From Gordionus sp. m RMFG-2023 (lineage: Eukaryota > Nematomorpha > Gordioida > Chordodea > Parachordodidae), in the NCBI RefSeq assembly GCF_954871325.1, contig NC_088776.1, positions 13,454,052 to 13,518,051 of the forward strand: 64,000 nt of DNA. The letters are read 5' to 3'. Every line of letters starts with the position of its first letter. The first letter of the stretch is position 1. This document shows positions 43,001 through 48,831 of the stretch, one piece after another. The position numbers and the translations under genes were made by a program. The notes under the pieces were generated by a model. The model saw only the letters and a list, made by a program, of their open reading frames with translations. It had not been told where the DNA came from and did not search any database.

Positions 43001-45123
43001 TAAATTTTTTTTAAAAATAAGTTTTTAAACTTTTATAATTCTGTATCTTAAAATATTTTTTTTGCAGAGGTGCACTTGCATCAACTTTTAAGCCTGAAAT
43101 ATTTATTTTTCTAAAAGACACAAAAGAAAAATTAATATAAGTGCGTTGTTTGCCAATCACATTTTCTTATGATTCAGGCCTTGTCTCGATTCCATCTTGT
43201 TCTAACTTCTTTTTCTTTTCTGATAAAATATTTATGCCTTAGGGATTATAAATAAAAAATTAGATTATACATGTTATTTTTAATACATACTCATTTAGGA
43301 CTATTAAAAAAATGCATGCCAACCACATTTAAATTACATCTAGCGAGCACCCTATTGTTATGAAAAACGACTGAGTCGATTTTTAGAAACGGCTAACTCA
43401 ATATTTTAGCCCGAAAACGATTGCTTAAACCTAGGGCCCAAACCTTTGTGATTTCCTTTCTTTCTTTCAGGCTTGCATAATATTTTTCTGGGTAGAATGC
43501 CACTTGATAAAATTATTTGATATCAGTGAAACAGTGCGCCCCTGTATTTTACATATGAACATATTTAAAATTTCATTACCATTGTCATTGAATCATTTTA
43601 AAAAAAAATTATATCTTAATTAGACAAACTTATGGCGTTCAATCTTAATATTTTTGATTAGAAGATTTTTCTTTAATTTTTTATTTTTATAGATCAACTC
43701 ACAGTACTCGAAAAATTTATAGACAAATATGGAAAACTCTCATTTTCAGCACTAAACCTCGCAACTCGTTTTCCCGATACAAGTTTCATTCCTAGCGTAA
43801 ATATAGATATTTATATGAATTTATTCTGTATTTTAAGTTTTTATTGCCCCCCCCCCCCGTAAATTTTTAGAATTATAAATATATAAAAACATTTACAAAA
43901 TTTAATTATTTATAAAATATTTAAATTGTCGTCAACAGTTCAAATACCCTTGATAAAAACTTAAAAAATATTTAGTTATTAGATTATAATTTCAAAGAAT
44001 CGCGCTAAAAATAAATAAATTCTAAAAGATATTAACTATTTTATATCTATATTTATATAGTATATAAAATTTAATTATTTATACTTTATATATCTATTAT
44101 AATAATTTAATAAGTTAAAATAAATTAATATACTTATAGTTTTATTACATAAAGTAATATATATTGCAATCAAGTGAATTTGAGGATTTTGAAAATGATA
44201 TACTTTTTGGACACATTTTACATCTGGCAAGGATAGAATTAGTTCTGTAAAATATTTTATAATTGGACCATGTTACTGTTAATTCATCTGATTCTGAATT
44301 TGATGATGAATAACAATATCCATGCTTATGATAATCTGTAAAATAAATATTCAGATTAATAACTATACTATTGGAGAGAAATAGTGACCGGTCAAGTAAA
44401 ATATAAATAATATTATTCAAATTCATAACTATTATAGGACAGAAATAGTGACGGATTAAAAAAAAATCAGTGATAAAAAAAACTGCCAATTAAAATATAA
44501 CTTTTTTTAAAAAAAAATCGGATTAAAATTTTTTTAAAATAATTGCCTTAGCACTTTCATAAAAAATGATCTAAATCTCTACCAAAACCATACATTAAAA
44601 ATTCCCCATATATTATTTTCCGATTTACATCATATATTTTTTTTTCTCCTAAGATATTATCGGGTACGCAAGTTCTTGCCTCTAAATTAAAACATCTTCA
44701 AAAAGAATTACAGTTTTGCTCTTCCAAAAAATGTACCCTTTATATTCTTCCTCAAGTATCAAATGATGCAATAAATACATCCACTAATGAAAAAGAAGTG
44801 GACCAACAATCCATAAAGTTTATTCACTATATATTTAAGTGTTTTTTTTGGGTCATTTCGAACGTTCTGACTGGATATTAAAAAATTGCTAATACATTTC
44901 TACCTGATTGCTTAGTTTGTTAAGAAATGCCAATTTTGTTTGAAAGGGATATAAGATGCACATTTCATTTATTTTTTCAACTTAATTGCTTAGATTTGAA
45001 GTGGGCGTGTTTATCTTTCAGCCATTTTCTCGTTACAAAATTCAAATCGAGCTTTTATCAAATTCCTACCTTGAAGACAAGCTTACATTTCACCTTAAGA
45101 GACTATATGGACAAGATCAGTAA
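6922..45123 (+). CDS. KNL1: KNL1/Spc105/CASC5-like outer-kinetochore scaffold, 15 exons, 988 aa
   Basis: KNL1 is the scaffold of the KMN network: it docks PP1, recruits BUB3-BUB1 through MELT motifs and binds the MIS12 complex through a C-terminal RWD region. Exons: 6922-7061, 16527-16579, 16805-17419, 26941-27077, 28121-28610, 32489-32703, 34901-35037, 35701-35869, 36514-36601, 39737-39875, 40432-40626, 42787-42977, 43693-43796, 44654-44817, 44994-45123. Every junction is GT-AG, every phase agrees, and the total is 2967 nt. Seen in the protein: KRVSF at 36-40; degenerate MELT motifs in exons 3 and 5; SILK at 305-308; charged coiled coil at about 600-727; RWD-like strands from about 795 to the end. 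The order RVSF-MELT-SILK is unusual. Start choice: in-frame TAA codons lie just upstream of the ATG. The assembly is inferred without transcript data; overall similarity to known KNL1 is low outside motifs and RWD. Confidence 0.82.
7062..8932. other. KNL1: KNL1 intron 1, proximal part, no gene
   Basis: Very AT-rich intron sequence. Two loosely similar blocks of about 80 bp (around 8155-8240 and 8375-8460) look like an old direct duplication. No exon-like island seen. Confidence 0.5.
8933..10817. mobile_element. Giant palindromic (fold-back) element, CGATATT-ended family
   Basis: The two halves are inverted copies of each other around a centre near 9640. The left arm begins TAGGGATTTACCGATA and the right arm ends with the inverse (ATCAGTACATCCCTA). 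Arms of about 700 bp align by eye along their whole length; for example the CAGAATACAAAATTAGATAT block at about 9599 faces its inverse at 9672. The right arm carries an extra insertion (10195-10660). No transposase. Related CGATAT-type ends occur at 12153, 42040-42660 and 47509-48121. Two non-autonomous copies inserted head to head, or a fold-back transposon, would both explain it. Confidence 0.75.
10195..10660. repeat. Hairpin-rich insertion inside the palindrome's right arm
   Basis: Comparison of the two palindrome arms shows that about 465 bp are extra here. The insert is higher in G+C and has nested complementary segments: CTTCCTCATTTCATC (10225-10239) with GATGGAAATGAGGAA (10579-10593); TTGGGTATA (10411-10419) with TATACCCAA (10552-10560); TATAGGCTTT (10416-10425) with AAAGCCTATA (10451-10460); CAACATTT-TTCG-AAATGTTG (10471-10490); and CTAGCGT with ACGCTAG near 10598-10628. 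It could be a small MITE or a retroposed structured RNA. I recognise no RNA family. Confidence 0.5.
11160..11710 (+). mobile_element. Fragment of the TAGCGCGC hAT-like family
   Basis: Repeated TAGCGCGCTA words at 11170-11290 match the subterminal parts of the element at 17431-18742. The 93-codon ORF at 11426-11707 resembles the decayed internal sequence of that element around 17730-17790, so it belongs to the repeat and is not a host gene. Confidence 0.5.
12153..13463 (+). mobile_element. Decayed hAT of the ZMYM-like type
   Basis: A left end TAGGAATGTGCCGATACA with CGATC-rich subterminal sequence is followed by scattered coding remnants on the plus strand. Around 13275-13405 two frames together show GTASCEASFST and, after a frame change, KDKRKQNLVL. 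These match the C-terminal SxxxERSFSxL...R region of hAT transposases close to ZMYM proteins. A separate MITE (12393-12607) sits inside, and the next hAT is inserted directly after it. Confidence 0.55.
12393..12607. mobile_element. MITE, TAGTGTTGTTAAA family
   Basis: Inverted ends TAGTGTTGTTAAATAGC and, inverted, TAGTGTTGCTAAACCCC. The internal region is shared with the copies at 34134, 38571, 50855 and 62965. Confidence 0.7.
13472..15866 (-). mobile_element. hAT transposon, nearly full length, with 8-bp target duplication
   Basis: The ends are TAGGCCTGTTCAAAAACG and ...TTATTGGCCTA, with CGAATCGAATAA repeats just inside both. TTATATAT is duplicated exactly at 13464-13471 and 15867-15874, the 8 bp expected of hAT insertion. 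The transposase is coded on the minus strand. It sits in KNL1 intron 1, in the opposite orientation to the host gene. Confidence 0.88.
13760..15547 (-). pseudogene. hAT transposase (BED finger, RNase-H-like core, hATC)
   Basis: Read from right to left. A zf-BED finger at 15332-15547 (IWDQYQ...CNHCKSIIKCKG...LINHY). The first catalytic-core block at 14912-15136 contains SDIWTSPTQVPFLGLTAHFID. The RWNSTYQMIERG block is at 14467-14691. TTILDPRLKVEYF is at 14068-14379. The hATC dimerisation region at about 13770-13960 shows YLSEPRVKSDTDPLMWWKAN and, in a shifted frame, TACERLFSVGTNLF. Several stops and frame changes separate these blocks (some short gaps could be introns), so I call it inactive or in need of splicing. 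All family landmarks are present in order, which suggests a fairly recent copy. Confidence 0.8.
15877..16238. mobile_element. MITE with GGCCCGAAAT-rich ends
   Basis: Imperfect ends TAGTGATCTCTTTCGGGC and, inverted, TAGAAATCTGCAAATCACG, with CCCGGCCCG and GGGCCG blocks inside. ATATATAT flanks both sides. Relatives are at 19055-19529 and 50437-51296. Confidence 0.6.
16527..16579 (+). CDS. KNL1: KNL1 exon 2
   Basis: Acceptor TTTCAACAG, phase-2 entry completing Arg47, then EFTKDESSHNEKMIQEN, donor A|GTAAAA with phase 1. It is a short exon supported by exact phase fit on both sides and by raised G+C; the alternative of no exon here breaks the frame between exons 1 and 3. Confidence 0.65.
16805..17419 (+). 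CDS. KNL1: KNL1 exon 3 (MELT-like repeat block 1)
   Basis: Longest exon, residues 66-269. It carries degenerate MELT-like motifs of the form [MVIL][DE][LIM][ST]: MDLA (110-113), LDIS (144-147), VDIS (170-173), VDMS (174-177), IDMS (220-223) and VEIS (225-228), in acidic, S/T-rich, probably disordered sequence. In KNL1 these sites are MPS1 targets and BUB3 docks. Donor CAG|GTTTAA lies 12 bp before a hAT-like insertion. Confidence 0.78.
17431..18742. mobile_element. hAT-like element with TAGCGCGC subterminal repeats
   Basis: Ends CAGAGTTGTTAAAGTAGC and, inverted, CAATGTTGTTAAAAGC. GTAGCGCGC-type words lie inside both ends. No clear transposase domain is left inside. It begins 12 bp past the exon 3 splice donor. 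Confidence 0.65.
19055..19529. mobile_element. MITE with GGCCCAGG/CCCGG-rich ends
   Basis: Left end TAGGATCTACGAAACCC and inverted right end TAGATATCTGCAAAGCCCGG pair as imperfect terminal repeats. Same family as 15877-16238. Confidence 0.55.
20011..21384 (+). mobile_element. hAT, internally decayed, perfect 8-bp target duplication
   Basis: Begins CAGAGTTGTTAAAGTATC and ends with the inverse (GTATCTTTTAACAATTCTG). The target duplication ATTGGTAT is exact at 20003-20010 and 21385-21392. The subterminal regions are packed with GTATCTAGATAC-type words. It is inserted in the RNase H part of the Ty3/gypsy fossil, so it is the younger of the two. Confidence 0.88.
20496..21075 (+). pseudogene. hAT transposase remnants (BED-like finger and hATC)
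   Basis: At 20496-20678 a reading frame with VKCLPCLYLQK and TSTCNIVKYLR looks like a BED zinc finger. At about 20930-21075 the frame gives TLEERLFSLAKNVFTDKR, the conserved C-terminal dimerisation segment of hAT transposases. The catalytic core between them is missing or unrecognisable, so this is an internally deleted, non-autonomous copy. Confidence 0.7.
21436..23888 (+). mobile_element. piggyBac transposon with TTAA target duplication
   Basis: It is flanked by TTAA at 21432-21435 and 23889-23892, the piggyBac signature. Ends are CCCTTTAACGTC and, inverted, CCCTTTGACGCC; a second TGATTTG...GACATCAT motif pair lies inside both ends. It is inserted in the RNase H region of the Ty3/gypsy fossil. 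The length is normal for an autonomous element and its transposase is recognisable throughout, so it is a late arrival. Confidence 0.92.
22019..23640 (+). pseudogene. piggyBac transposase (DDE_Tnp_1_7), frame-disrupted
   Basis: The N-terminal part (22019 onward) has the acidic leader, then FIGIYLFSSLVKVPSYRQYW. LFHFNDNSQ and DKCFKIGHLL follow in another frame (22474-22659). The catalytic part at 22647-23255 shows CVDELIIPFKGRSSLKHY, KPHKWGIK and LFCDNYFSS, then GVDLHNMLVECYR after an in-frame stop at 23253-23255. All three catalytic aspartates (VDE, CDN, GVD) are visible. The C-terminal cysteine-rich domain is at about 23540-23640 (GHWPDSCKTRQRCKLC, TKCGKC). About two frame changes plus one or two stops make it inactive as it stands. 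Confidence 0.88.
26941..27077 (+). CDS. KNL1: KNL1 exon 4 (SILK PP1-docking motif)
   Basis: Residues 270-315, entered in phase 1 and left in phase 0. After an acidic run (EIEDEEKDL) comes PKLKSILKTR. SILK at 305-308 is the second PP1-docking motif of KNL1 proteins, normally located before RVSF. Donor AAA|GTTAAA. Confidence 0.75.
27078..28120. other. KNL1: KNL1 intron 4
   Basis: About 1 kb without a supported gene. A plus-strand frame at 27265-27519 is unusually open and slightly richer in G+C, with a hydrophobic segment, but it has no ATG at its start and its splicing into KNL1 is not needed for phase. I leave it as intron. Confidence 0.5.
28121..28610 (+). CDS. KNL1: KNL1 exon 5 (MELT-like repeat block 2)
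   Basis: Acceptor AATATCAG, phase 0; residues 316-478. It contains MDLS (370-373), VNMT (381-384) and LDLS (456-459) in S/T/N-rich acidic sequence, the closest matches to the MELT consensus in this protein. Basic RKRKD (about 331-335) follows the SILK exon. Donor CAA|GTAATA, phase 1. Confidence 0.78.
28657..30781. mobile_element. DNA transposon with ~400-bp terminal inverted repeats
   Basis: The left arm (28657-29070) and the right arm (about 30363-30781) are inverted copies over roughly 400 bp, including TTGGGACGAGTACTGGG near 29058 against CCCAGTACTCGTCCCAA near 30368 and the TCGATTTTTTT blocks. Outer ends are GTTGTATTCCATAT and, inverted, GTTGTATTGTATACC. It begins 46 bp beyond the exon 5 donor. 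Confidence 0.82.
29244..29459 (-). pseudogene. Transposase fragment of the long-TIR element
   Basis: A 71-codon minus-strand ORF with AKQLVEEKGVLSNPN and VIEFYNSDENSRLMPGMNNF. The FYxxDExSRxMPGxxxF pattern is one I associate with a transposase-like family found in invertebrate genomes, whose name I cannot give with confidence. The frame is lost at the left; related but broken coding continues toward 29900 on the same strand. Confidence 0.45.
30930..31115 (-). repeat. Probable tRNA-derived SINE
   Basis: Read on the minus strand, GTGGTACGGAAG resembles a pol III A box. GTTTGACATGCA follows in the anticodon-loop position, and AGTTCAAATCC is a good B box about 50 bp downstream, followed by GGCCC. 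That arrangement is typical of tRNA-derived SINE heads. The tail (plus-strand 30930-30980) has the word ATATCACTACACCC twice, 22-23 bp apart. The head does not fold as an intact tRNA. Confidence 0.5.
31120..32488. other. KNL1: KNL1 intron 5, distal part, no gene
   Basis: Plain AT-rich intron; no exon-like island, repeat end or RNA gene recognised. Confidence 0.5.
32489..32703 (+). CDS. KNL1: KNL1 exon 6
   Basis: Phase-1 entry after TTTTGTAAAG; residues 479-550. KKIMDLCSQKVV, then ERISWKDIESKYYD and TTLKQYFD. The last segment has the spacing of the short hydrophobic/acidic motif that precedes the coiled coil in KNL1/Spc7 proteins. Donor GAC|GTAAAA, phase 0. Confidence 0.72.
32704..34133. other. 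KNL1: KNL1 intron 6, no gene
   Basis: Intron sequence without recognised features; the short ORFs on either strand have background composition. Confidence 0.5.
34134..34271. mobile_element. MITE, TAGTGTTGTTAAACGGCTC family, near-perfect ends
   Basis: 138 bp. Ends TAGTGTTGTTAAACGGCTCG and its inverse pair over more than 20 bp. Flanks ATTAAAAC and ATGAAAAC are a 7-of-8 target duplication, as for hAT. The central CAGAAAAATATTACGCAAGC block is shared by its relatives. Confidence 0.85.
34901..35037 (+). CDS. KNL1: KNL1 exon 7
   Basis: Acceptor CACTTAG, phase 0; residues 551-595: EWISSLEIDSDSIEF...YQNYPALLREFVEDKC. Donor CA|GTAACA, phase 2. This is the region between the MELT part and the coiled coil. 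Confidence 0.72.
35390..35520. repeat. Dispersed repeat with TACAGCATATTTTGT words
   Basis: TACAGCATATTTTGT occurs twice (near 35394 and 35471), the second followed by CGCGAAATCGTGCTAAT. Both words recur, partly inverted, at 3228-3305. Confidence 0.4.
35701..35869 (+). CDS. KNL1: KNL1 exon 8 (coiled-coil start)
   Basis: Acceptor TTCACCCAG, phase-2 entry; residues 596-652. EVLDELLVQPDSVPTICK then SVETFFNKIKLEFLKSFQSM, a helix with heptad-like hydrophobic spacing. Donor GAG|GTTTGT. Confidence 0.72.
36514..36601 (+). CDS. KNL1: KNL1 exon 9 (coiled coil)
   Basis: Phase 0 entry after TTTAAAAG; VLQHQNFEKHQKLKDEDTQ..., a K/E/Q-rich helix (653-681). Donor G|GTAATT, phase 1. Confidence 0.7.
36602..38570. 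other. KNL1: KNL1 intron 9, proximal part; G/C-run sequence
   Basis: Contains C-rich and G-rich runs at about 37360-37390 and 37740-37762 that may be the ends of an eroded repeat. The short ORFs here (for example 37082-37279) show no recognisable domain. Confidence 0.4.
38571..38740. mobile_element. MITE, TAGTGTTGTTAAAC family, right end eroded
   Basis: Left end TAGTGTTGTTAAACTCAATA and the internal CAGAAAAATATTGCC block match the family. The right side ends in CGCTAAAAACGAGTCATTAA without the last bases. Confidence 0.6.
38800..39560 (+). pseudogene. hAT transposase fossil (DUF659-like type)
   Basis: Scattered plus-strand frames give YTADPQYKGSISLEFDEAYD (about 39170-39230), then WKPVTYIKNNQISGSSCW (about 39335-39390) and TTRRLVGVYHDLRLIKK (about 39435-39490). 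Those correspond in order to the DPRYKG...EA, the W.....GSxWW and the final RLxxxRLVxVxxNLRL segments of DUF659-type hAT transposases. Frames change between them, and the N-terminal half was not found. Confidence 0.5.
39737..39875 (+). CDS. KNL1: KNL1 exon 10 (coiled coil)
   Basis: Phase-1 entry after ATTTAAG; residues 682-727, almost entirely charged helix (RKKILEIRIEEAKMENERIA). Donor GA|GTATGT, phase 2. Confidence 0.72.
40432..40626 (+). CDS. KNL1: KNL1 exon 11 (end of coiled coil to RWD linker)
   Basis: Acceptor TATAGCAG, phase-2 entry; residues 728-792. VELLTRRLSLHKERAKLYNS continues the helix. An acidic linker (DEEFDEKDDVENG) follows, then TPNERIKIYK leading into the RWD. Donor AA|GTTATT. 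Confidence 0.73.
40690..41650. other. KNL1: Strongly pyrimidine-skewed intron segment
   Basis: On the plus strand this stretch is rich in C and T and very poor in G compared with its flanks, for nearly 1 kb. No ORF or repeat ends were recognised. Confidence 0.45.
42040..42660. mobile_element. CGATAT-type MITE with a TTGTTAAA-type MITE relic inside
   Basis: The right end ...CATCGGTACATACCTA and the paired ATCGGTCGATAACTGAT / AGTGACCGATAACCGATAT blocks match the 8933-10817 family; the left tip is eroded. Inside, 42155-42365 shows the GGCTAACTCA...GTTAGCC core of the TAGTGTTGTTAAAC MITE family. Confidence 0.55.
42787..42977 (+). CDS. KNL1: KNL1 exon 12 (RWD, first half)
   Basis: Acceptor ATTAAG after a long T/C tract, phase-2 entry; residues 793-856. 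FMWEVKNCP...IEVYFNDKTYLLTISLK lines up with the first strands of the human KNL1 RWD region (CEWDVVEW...FTFVYDTIQLTITFE). Donor G|GTAATT, phase 1. Confidence 0.78.
43068..43114 (+). CDS. KNL1: Possible alternative terminal exon of KNL1
   Basis: A strong acceptor (eight T then GCAG) opens a phase-1 frame that fits exon 12: EVHLHQLLSLKYLFF then stop at 43112-43114. No donor follows before the stop. If used it would truncate the RWD. The constitutive path through exon 13 has the same entry phase and a better family match, so this is optional at best. Confidence 0.25.
43693..43796 (+). CDS. KNL1: KNL1 exon 13 (RWD)
   Basis: Phase-1 entry after TTTTTATAG; residues 857-891: DQLTVLEKFIDKYGKL..., the helix between RWD halves. 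Donor AGC|GTAAAT, phase 0. Confidence 0.75.
44145..44489 (-). pseudogene. Possible BED-finger remnant in intron 13
   Basis: A 114-codon minus-strand ORF. Its second half (WSNYKIFYRTNSILARCKMCPKSISFSKSS) has the W...F and CxxC spacing of a BED finger, but the expected H...H part is not clear. It reads through two nearly identical AACTAT...GGA-AGAAATAGTGAC segments (44360-44390 and 44427-44452). Weak call. Confidence 0.3.
44654..44817 (+). CDS. KNL1: KNL1 exon 14 (RWD, second half)
   Basis: Acceptor TTCTCCTAAG, phase 0; residues 892-945. SGTQVLASKLKHLQKELQFC resembles the helix and strand of the human segment RLLGEEIEYLKRWG. Donor AA|GTTTAT, phase 2. Confidence 0.75.
44994..45123 (+). CDS. KNL1: KNL1 exon 15 (RWD end, stop)
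   Basis: Acceptor TTGCTTAG, phase-2 entry; residues 946-988 then TAA at 45121-45123. FEVGVFIFQPFSRYKIQIEL aligns with human LRLLFSSSAAFAKFEITLFL, the hallmark RWD strand pair. It lacks the 30-40 residue tail of the human protein. Confidence 0.8.
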
Positions 45124-45140
45124 AATTTTATATTTCACAT

Positions 45141-45146
45141 AATAAA
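45141..45146 (+). terminator. Polyadenylation signal AATAAA after KNL1
   Basis: Canonical AATAAA 18 bp past the KNL1 stop codon; a plausible 3' end, though the motif is common in AT-rich DNA. Confidence 0.45.
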
Positions 45147-45272
45147 TAATATTTTACTCAAAAAAATTAAATTGCATATTCTTTTTTTCCACACAAATAT
45201 TGATTAATTTACTTTACATTTATATATATAATTTTCATATAAACCTTCAGTGATATACTGAGGCATAGCAAC

Positions 45273-45953
45273 CAGAGTTGTTATATCTAGATTATAGATA
45301 TAAAAATTGTTAGAAACATTTTTAAAAGTATTTGTATCTATTTATAGATACATTTCTTTCCGATTCAAGACACTTTTTATCTTACACAAATATATATTAT
45401 AATTATTTAAAGATTACTATTATATATGATACTGATGAAAAAACAATCAACCCAGCATCAGTAAGTTTTTTAAACTTGATTGCAGATGGCTTAAAATGTT
45501 AAAAAATTTATAGAAAAGAAGAAACTAATGAGCGATAATCTACTTTCAAGGTTTCCAGATGTAATCGCACAAAAATTTGGATTTAATATTATATTTATCG
45601 GCACTCCAAGGAAGATATGGATAAAGATTTAAATTTAACATCCAACAAACTGAATGATTATTTTTAAAATGAGTAGCGATTTTATTTAGACAAAGGATTA
45701 TTCATTAAGTTATAAAGTATACCTTTCGATGCACCAGTTGAAAGACTTAAAATGTGTTGAAACTATGAGCCCTTAGTTAGGGTAATATTTTATAATCATT
45801 TTAATAATGAATATAAAATGTTTTCAATTTTGGCATCATGTATACATTAAATGATTATTATAAAAATGTATATTACTTGGGAAAATTATAGATATATCTT
45901 AATACATTTTAGGCTATATAACTTTATCTAGAAACATCTGAAAAGTAACTCTG
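45273..45953 (+). mobile_element. Short hAT copy with perfect 8-bp target duplication
   Basis: Ends CAGAGTTGTTATATC and ...AAGTAACTCTG; ATAGCAAC is duplicated exactly at 45265-45272 and 45954-45961. Around 45725-45755 the frame reads FDAPVERLK, a trace of the hAT C-terminus, so this is a deletion derivative of the 20011-21384 family. Confidence 0.8.
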
Positions 45954-45961
45954 ATAGCAAC

Positions 45962-47508
45962 ACCGCAGAGATTTTAAAATTATTTCTAAAAAAATCACGA
46001 TATTTTGACTAGCTTTTTTTAAAGTTTCCTATTTGCATTTTTATCGAACTATGTTAAAACTATTAAAAAGAAATTTGTAGGAATTTTTTTAAAAAAAATT
46101 GTTTATTATTTGTAAACAAGTTTTTATCGGATATTTATTTTTATAGTAAAAATATGAATTATTTAAGATAATTTTGCTTTTTATTTTCCATATTTTATGC
46201 AAAAATACTTATAAAATTTTTATTTTAGTATAAAATGTTTAAAATTTATATTTATAATATTTAAAGTAACATAATAGCAAAGCTTTATAGAAATTTGAAC
46301 GAGACAACCGTTTTAAAATACGGATAAGATATGTCCCTTTCAATTACTCGCGTTTTTTCTACATCCTTGACTAATCATATTTTCGAATATATTTTTTAGG
46401 GAGGAGTATATAAGAAGACATCTTGAATCAATATCACCTGAAAAAGGATATCTAGAAAAATGTCTCAATATTTTTACAGATATAGCATAGATATAGAATT
46501 GTGATTATTTATATATTTGTGTAAAAATTTATAAATATGTATATTATCTAGAAATAAATATAACATCAATTTTTTTTAAAAAAACACATAAGAAACGAAC
46601 AAATTTAGGATTTTATTATTTCTACTAAACTAAGAATACTATAATCAATTATATATTTATTTTAAGTAGAGCAAGTTAAAGGATGCATGAAAAATCTCGT
46701 GCCATCTTGTCAGGGAATGATTTTCTACAATATTCGATTTGGAAGAGGAAAATACTCAATCTCATTTAATGTCTGTTTGTATATTAAATGATATTACACT
46801 CACTCATGGCAAAATCTAATATTTTTGAAATTTTATAAAATAAATATTAAAAAACGTAAAATAATTATACCAAAATGTATCTAGATATCTATATATAAAT
46901 ACATTTTATAAAAACACATTTTTGTATCTAGATACTTTAACAATTCTGCCAAACACAATTACCAATTTTATAAAAATGAAACATAAACTAAAAACATATT
47001 TTATTTATAAAAACAATATTATAAGATTTTTTTAGTCTCCATTTCCATAAAAAAATATTTCATTATTAATTGCATTTTAATGTCAAAAACAAATTTGTTT
47101 AAAAAATATATAAACCTTTAAAAAAGGAATAATAATAAATTCCTAGACTTATACTAAGTGAATTTTTGTCTTAAAAAATGAATAAAATTTTTAAACCTTA
47201 GTCAAGCAATAAACTTCGAAAACATATGTAAGGCAACTCTGTTCATAACATAATTTTGGCTTAATTCTATTTTAAAATTTGGCTTATCATAATACAAAAT
47301 TTGCATTACTTTAAAGCGAAATGGAAGATAGCTAGTACACAGTGGGATATGATAATTTCCGTTACCTATGCCAAAAATCCTTTATAGAACATCAGATAAT
47401 TTGTTATGCAGATTATAATAATATGAGTAGATTTTAATAATTTTTATATTCCTTATATTCTAAGCTATCAAATATAAGTTATTGGATTTATTTTTTATGC
47501 TTACTTAT
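45962..47508. other. Intergenic, with one hAT end
   Basis: AT-rich. An isolated right end of the GTATCTAGATAC hAT family lies at about 46875-46948 (GTATCTAGATACTTTAAC...TTCTG). No gene recognised. Confidence 0.5.
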
Positions 47509-48121
47509 TAGGGCTGTGCCGATATTAAATAATCCGCCCCGATATTTCGCGTTTTCTAAAAAATATCGGATCGGGCCGATACCTGTAAAACGATCCGATC
47601 TTTTTACTTTTCTTATTTTATATATATTTATTTTACATTAATAATATTTTCTAAATAATTTTTTTTAAACAATACAAATGCGCAACACCCCTTAAATTTT
47701 ATTTATTTTTTAAAATAGATTTATAGTATTTTAAAAGTTTTTTTTATAAAAATAAAAGGAACACCCAAAGTTTTATTTATTTTAAATCTTTTTAAATAAT
47801 AACGCCAATTTTATTATTTATACTTTAAATAAAATAATTTTTTAAAATTATGTTATCTGGATTATGAAAATATTTTACAAAATGCGTTATCTGCGGAATT
47901 CTAATTTCACGGGGAGGAATAATGAAAAATTCATTTAATACTACCAATATCCGTAAACTTTTTTTAATTATTGTAGAAATAAAATTAAATTAATAGCATA
48001 ATTCGAATTTTGCATAAAAAATATTCATTTCTTAATTATATTTGGTTCAAAGGGGGGTGGGGAAAAATCAAAATAAATATCGGATCGGATTAGTGAAAAA
48101 TATTGGATCGGCACGGCCCTA
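47509..48121. mobile_element. MITE with GGGCTGTGCCGATAT ends and 8-bp target duplication
   Basis: Ends TAGGGCTGTGCCGATATT and, inverted, TAGGGCCGTGCCGATCC. Flanks TTACTTAT (47501-47508) and TTACTTAC (48122-48129) match at 7 of 8. CGGATCGG words lie inside both ends; no ORF. hAT-type by duplication length. Confidence 0.85.
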
Positions 48122-48306
48122 TTACTTACCTAGAAGTCAAGCAATAACGATATATATAATAAACATCTACTTAGGATTAAGTAACTATGAGTAAAAAGTT
48201 ATAATGTTTTTTCTGATAAGACCCGTCAATAAGTAATTCTGAGTTAATAATGAATATTCAATATAATAATGAAATTATTTTAAATGTGTTACCTTGAGAA
48301 TTTATT

Positions 48307-48435
48307 TAGTGTCGTTAAACGGCTCGACCAATTTGGGCCGTTTTTTAAAAACCGCTAACAGCGCAATAGTTTTATCATCTATTAGCGAAATCTCGAAGCT
48401 TGGGCAATATTTATCTGGCTATAATAATGAGTCAG
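48307..48435. mobile_element. MITE fragment, TAGTGTCGTTAAACGGCTC
   Basis: Left end and the CGGCTCG...TTTTTAAAAACCGCTAAC region match the TAGTGTTGTTAAACGG family; the right end is lost. Confidence 0.5.
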
Positions 48436-48831
48436 CCTTTTTACACTAGTTTGGGCCTCTATATTTACTTCCAATATTTATTGCCTTGTGACTTTATCTC
48501 TAAGTCATTTGATAACTCGACACTTTATCACGTTATTTTATTGACTTATTTATTTTTTTTTAAATTATATTTTTCATTTTTATCTCTAAATTTTTTATTA
48601 AATTTTAAAAAAAATTAAAAATAGCAATATAAAAAACTATTTTGAAAATTAAGAATGCTAATATGGTGTAATAATTAAAAAGATATCAATACAAAATTTC
48701 TTTATTTTAAATTTATTTATTATAAAATATAATAACTGAATATTAACCTAATAAATTTATGTATATACTTTTCAAAAGTAAATAACAATCAATGTAACTA
48801 TTAGATTAATATTATGTTAGGTGAAAGAAAT

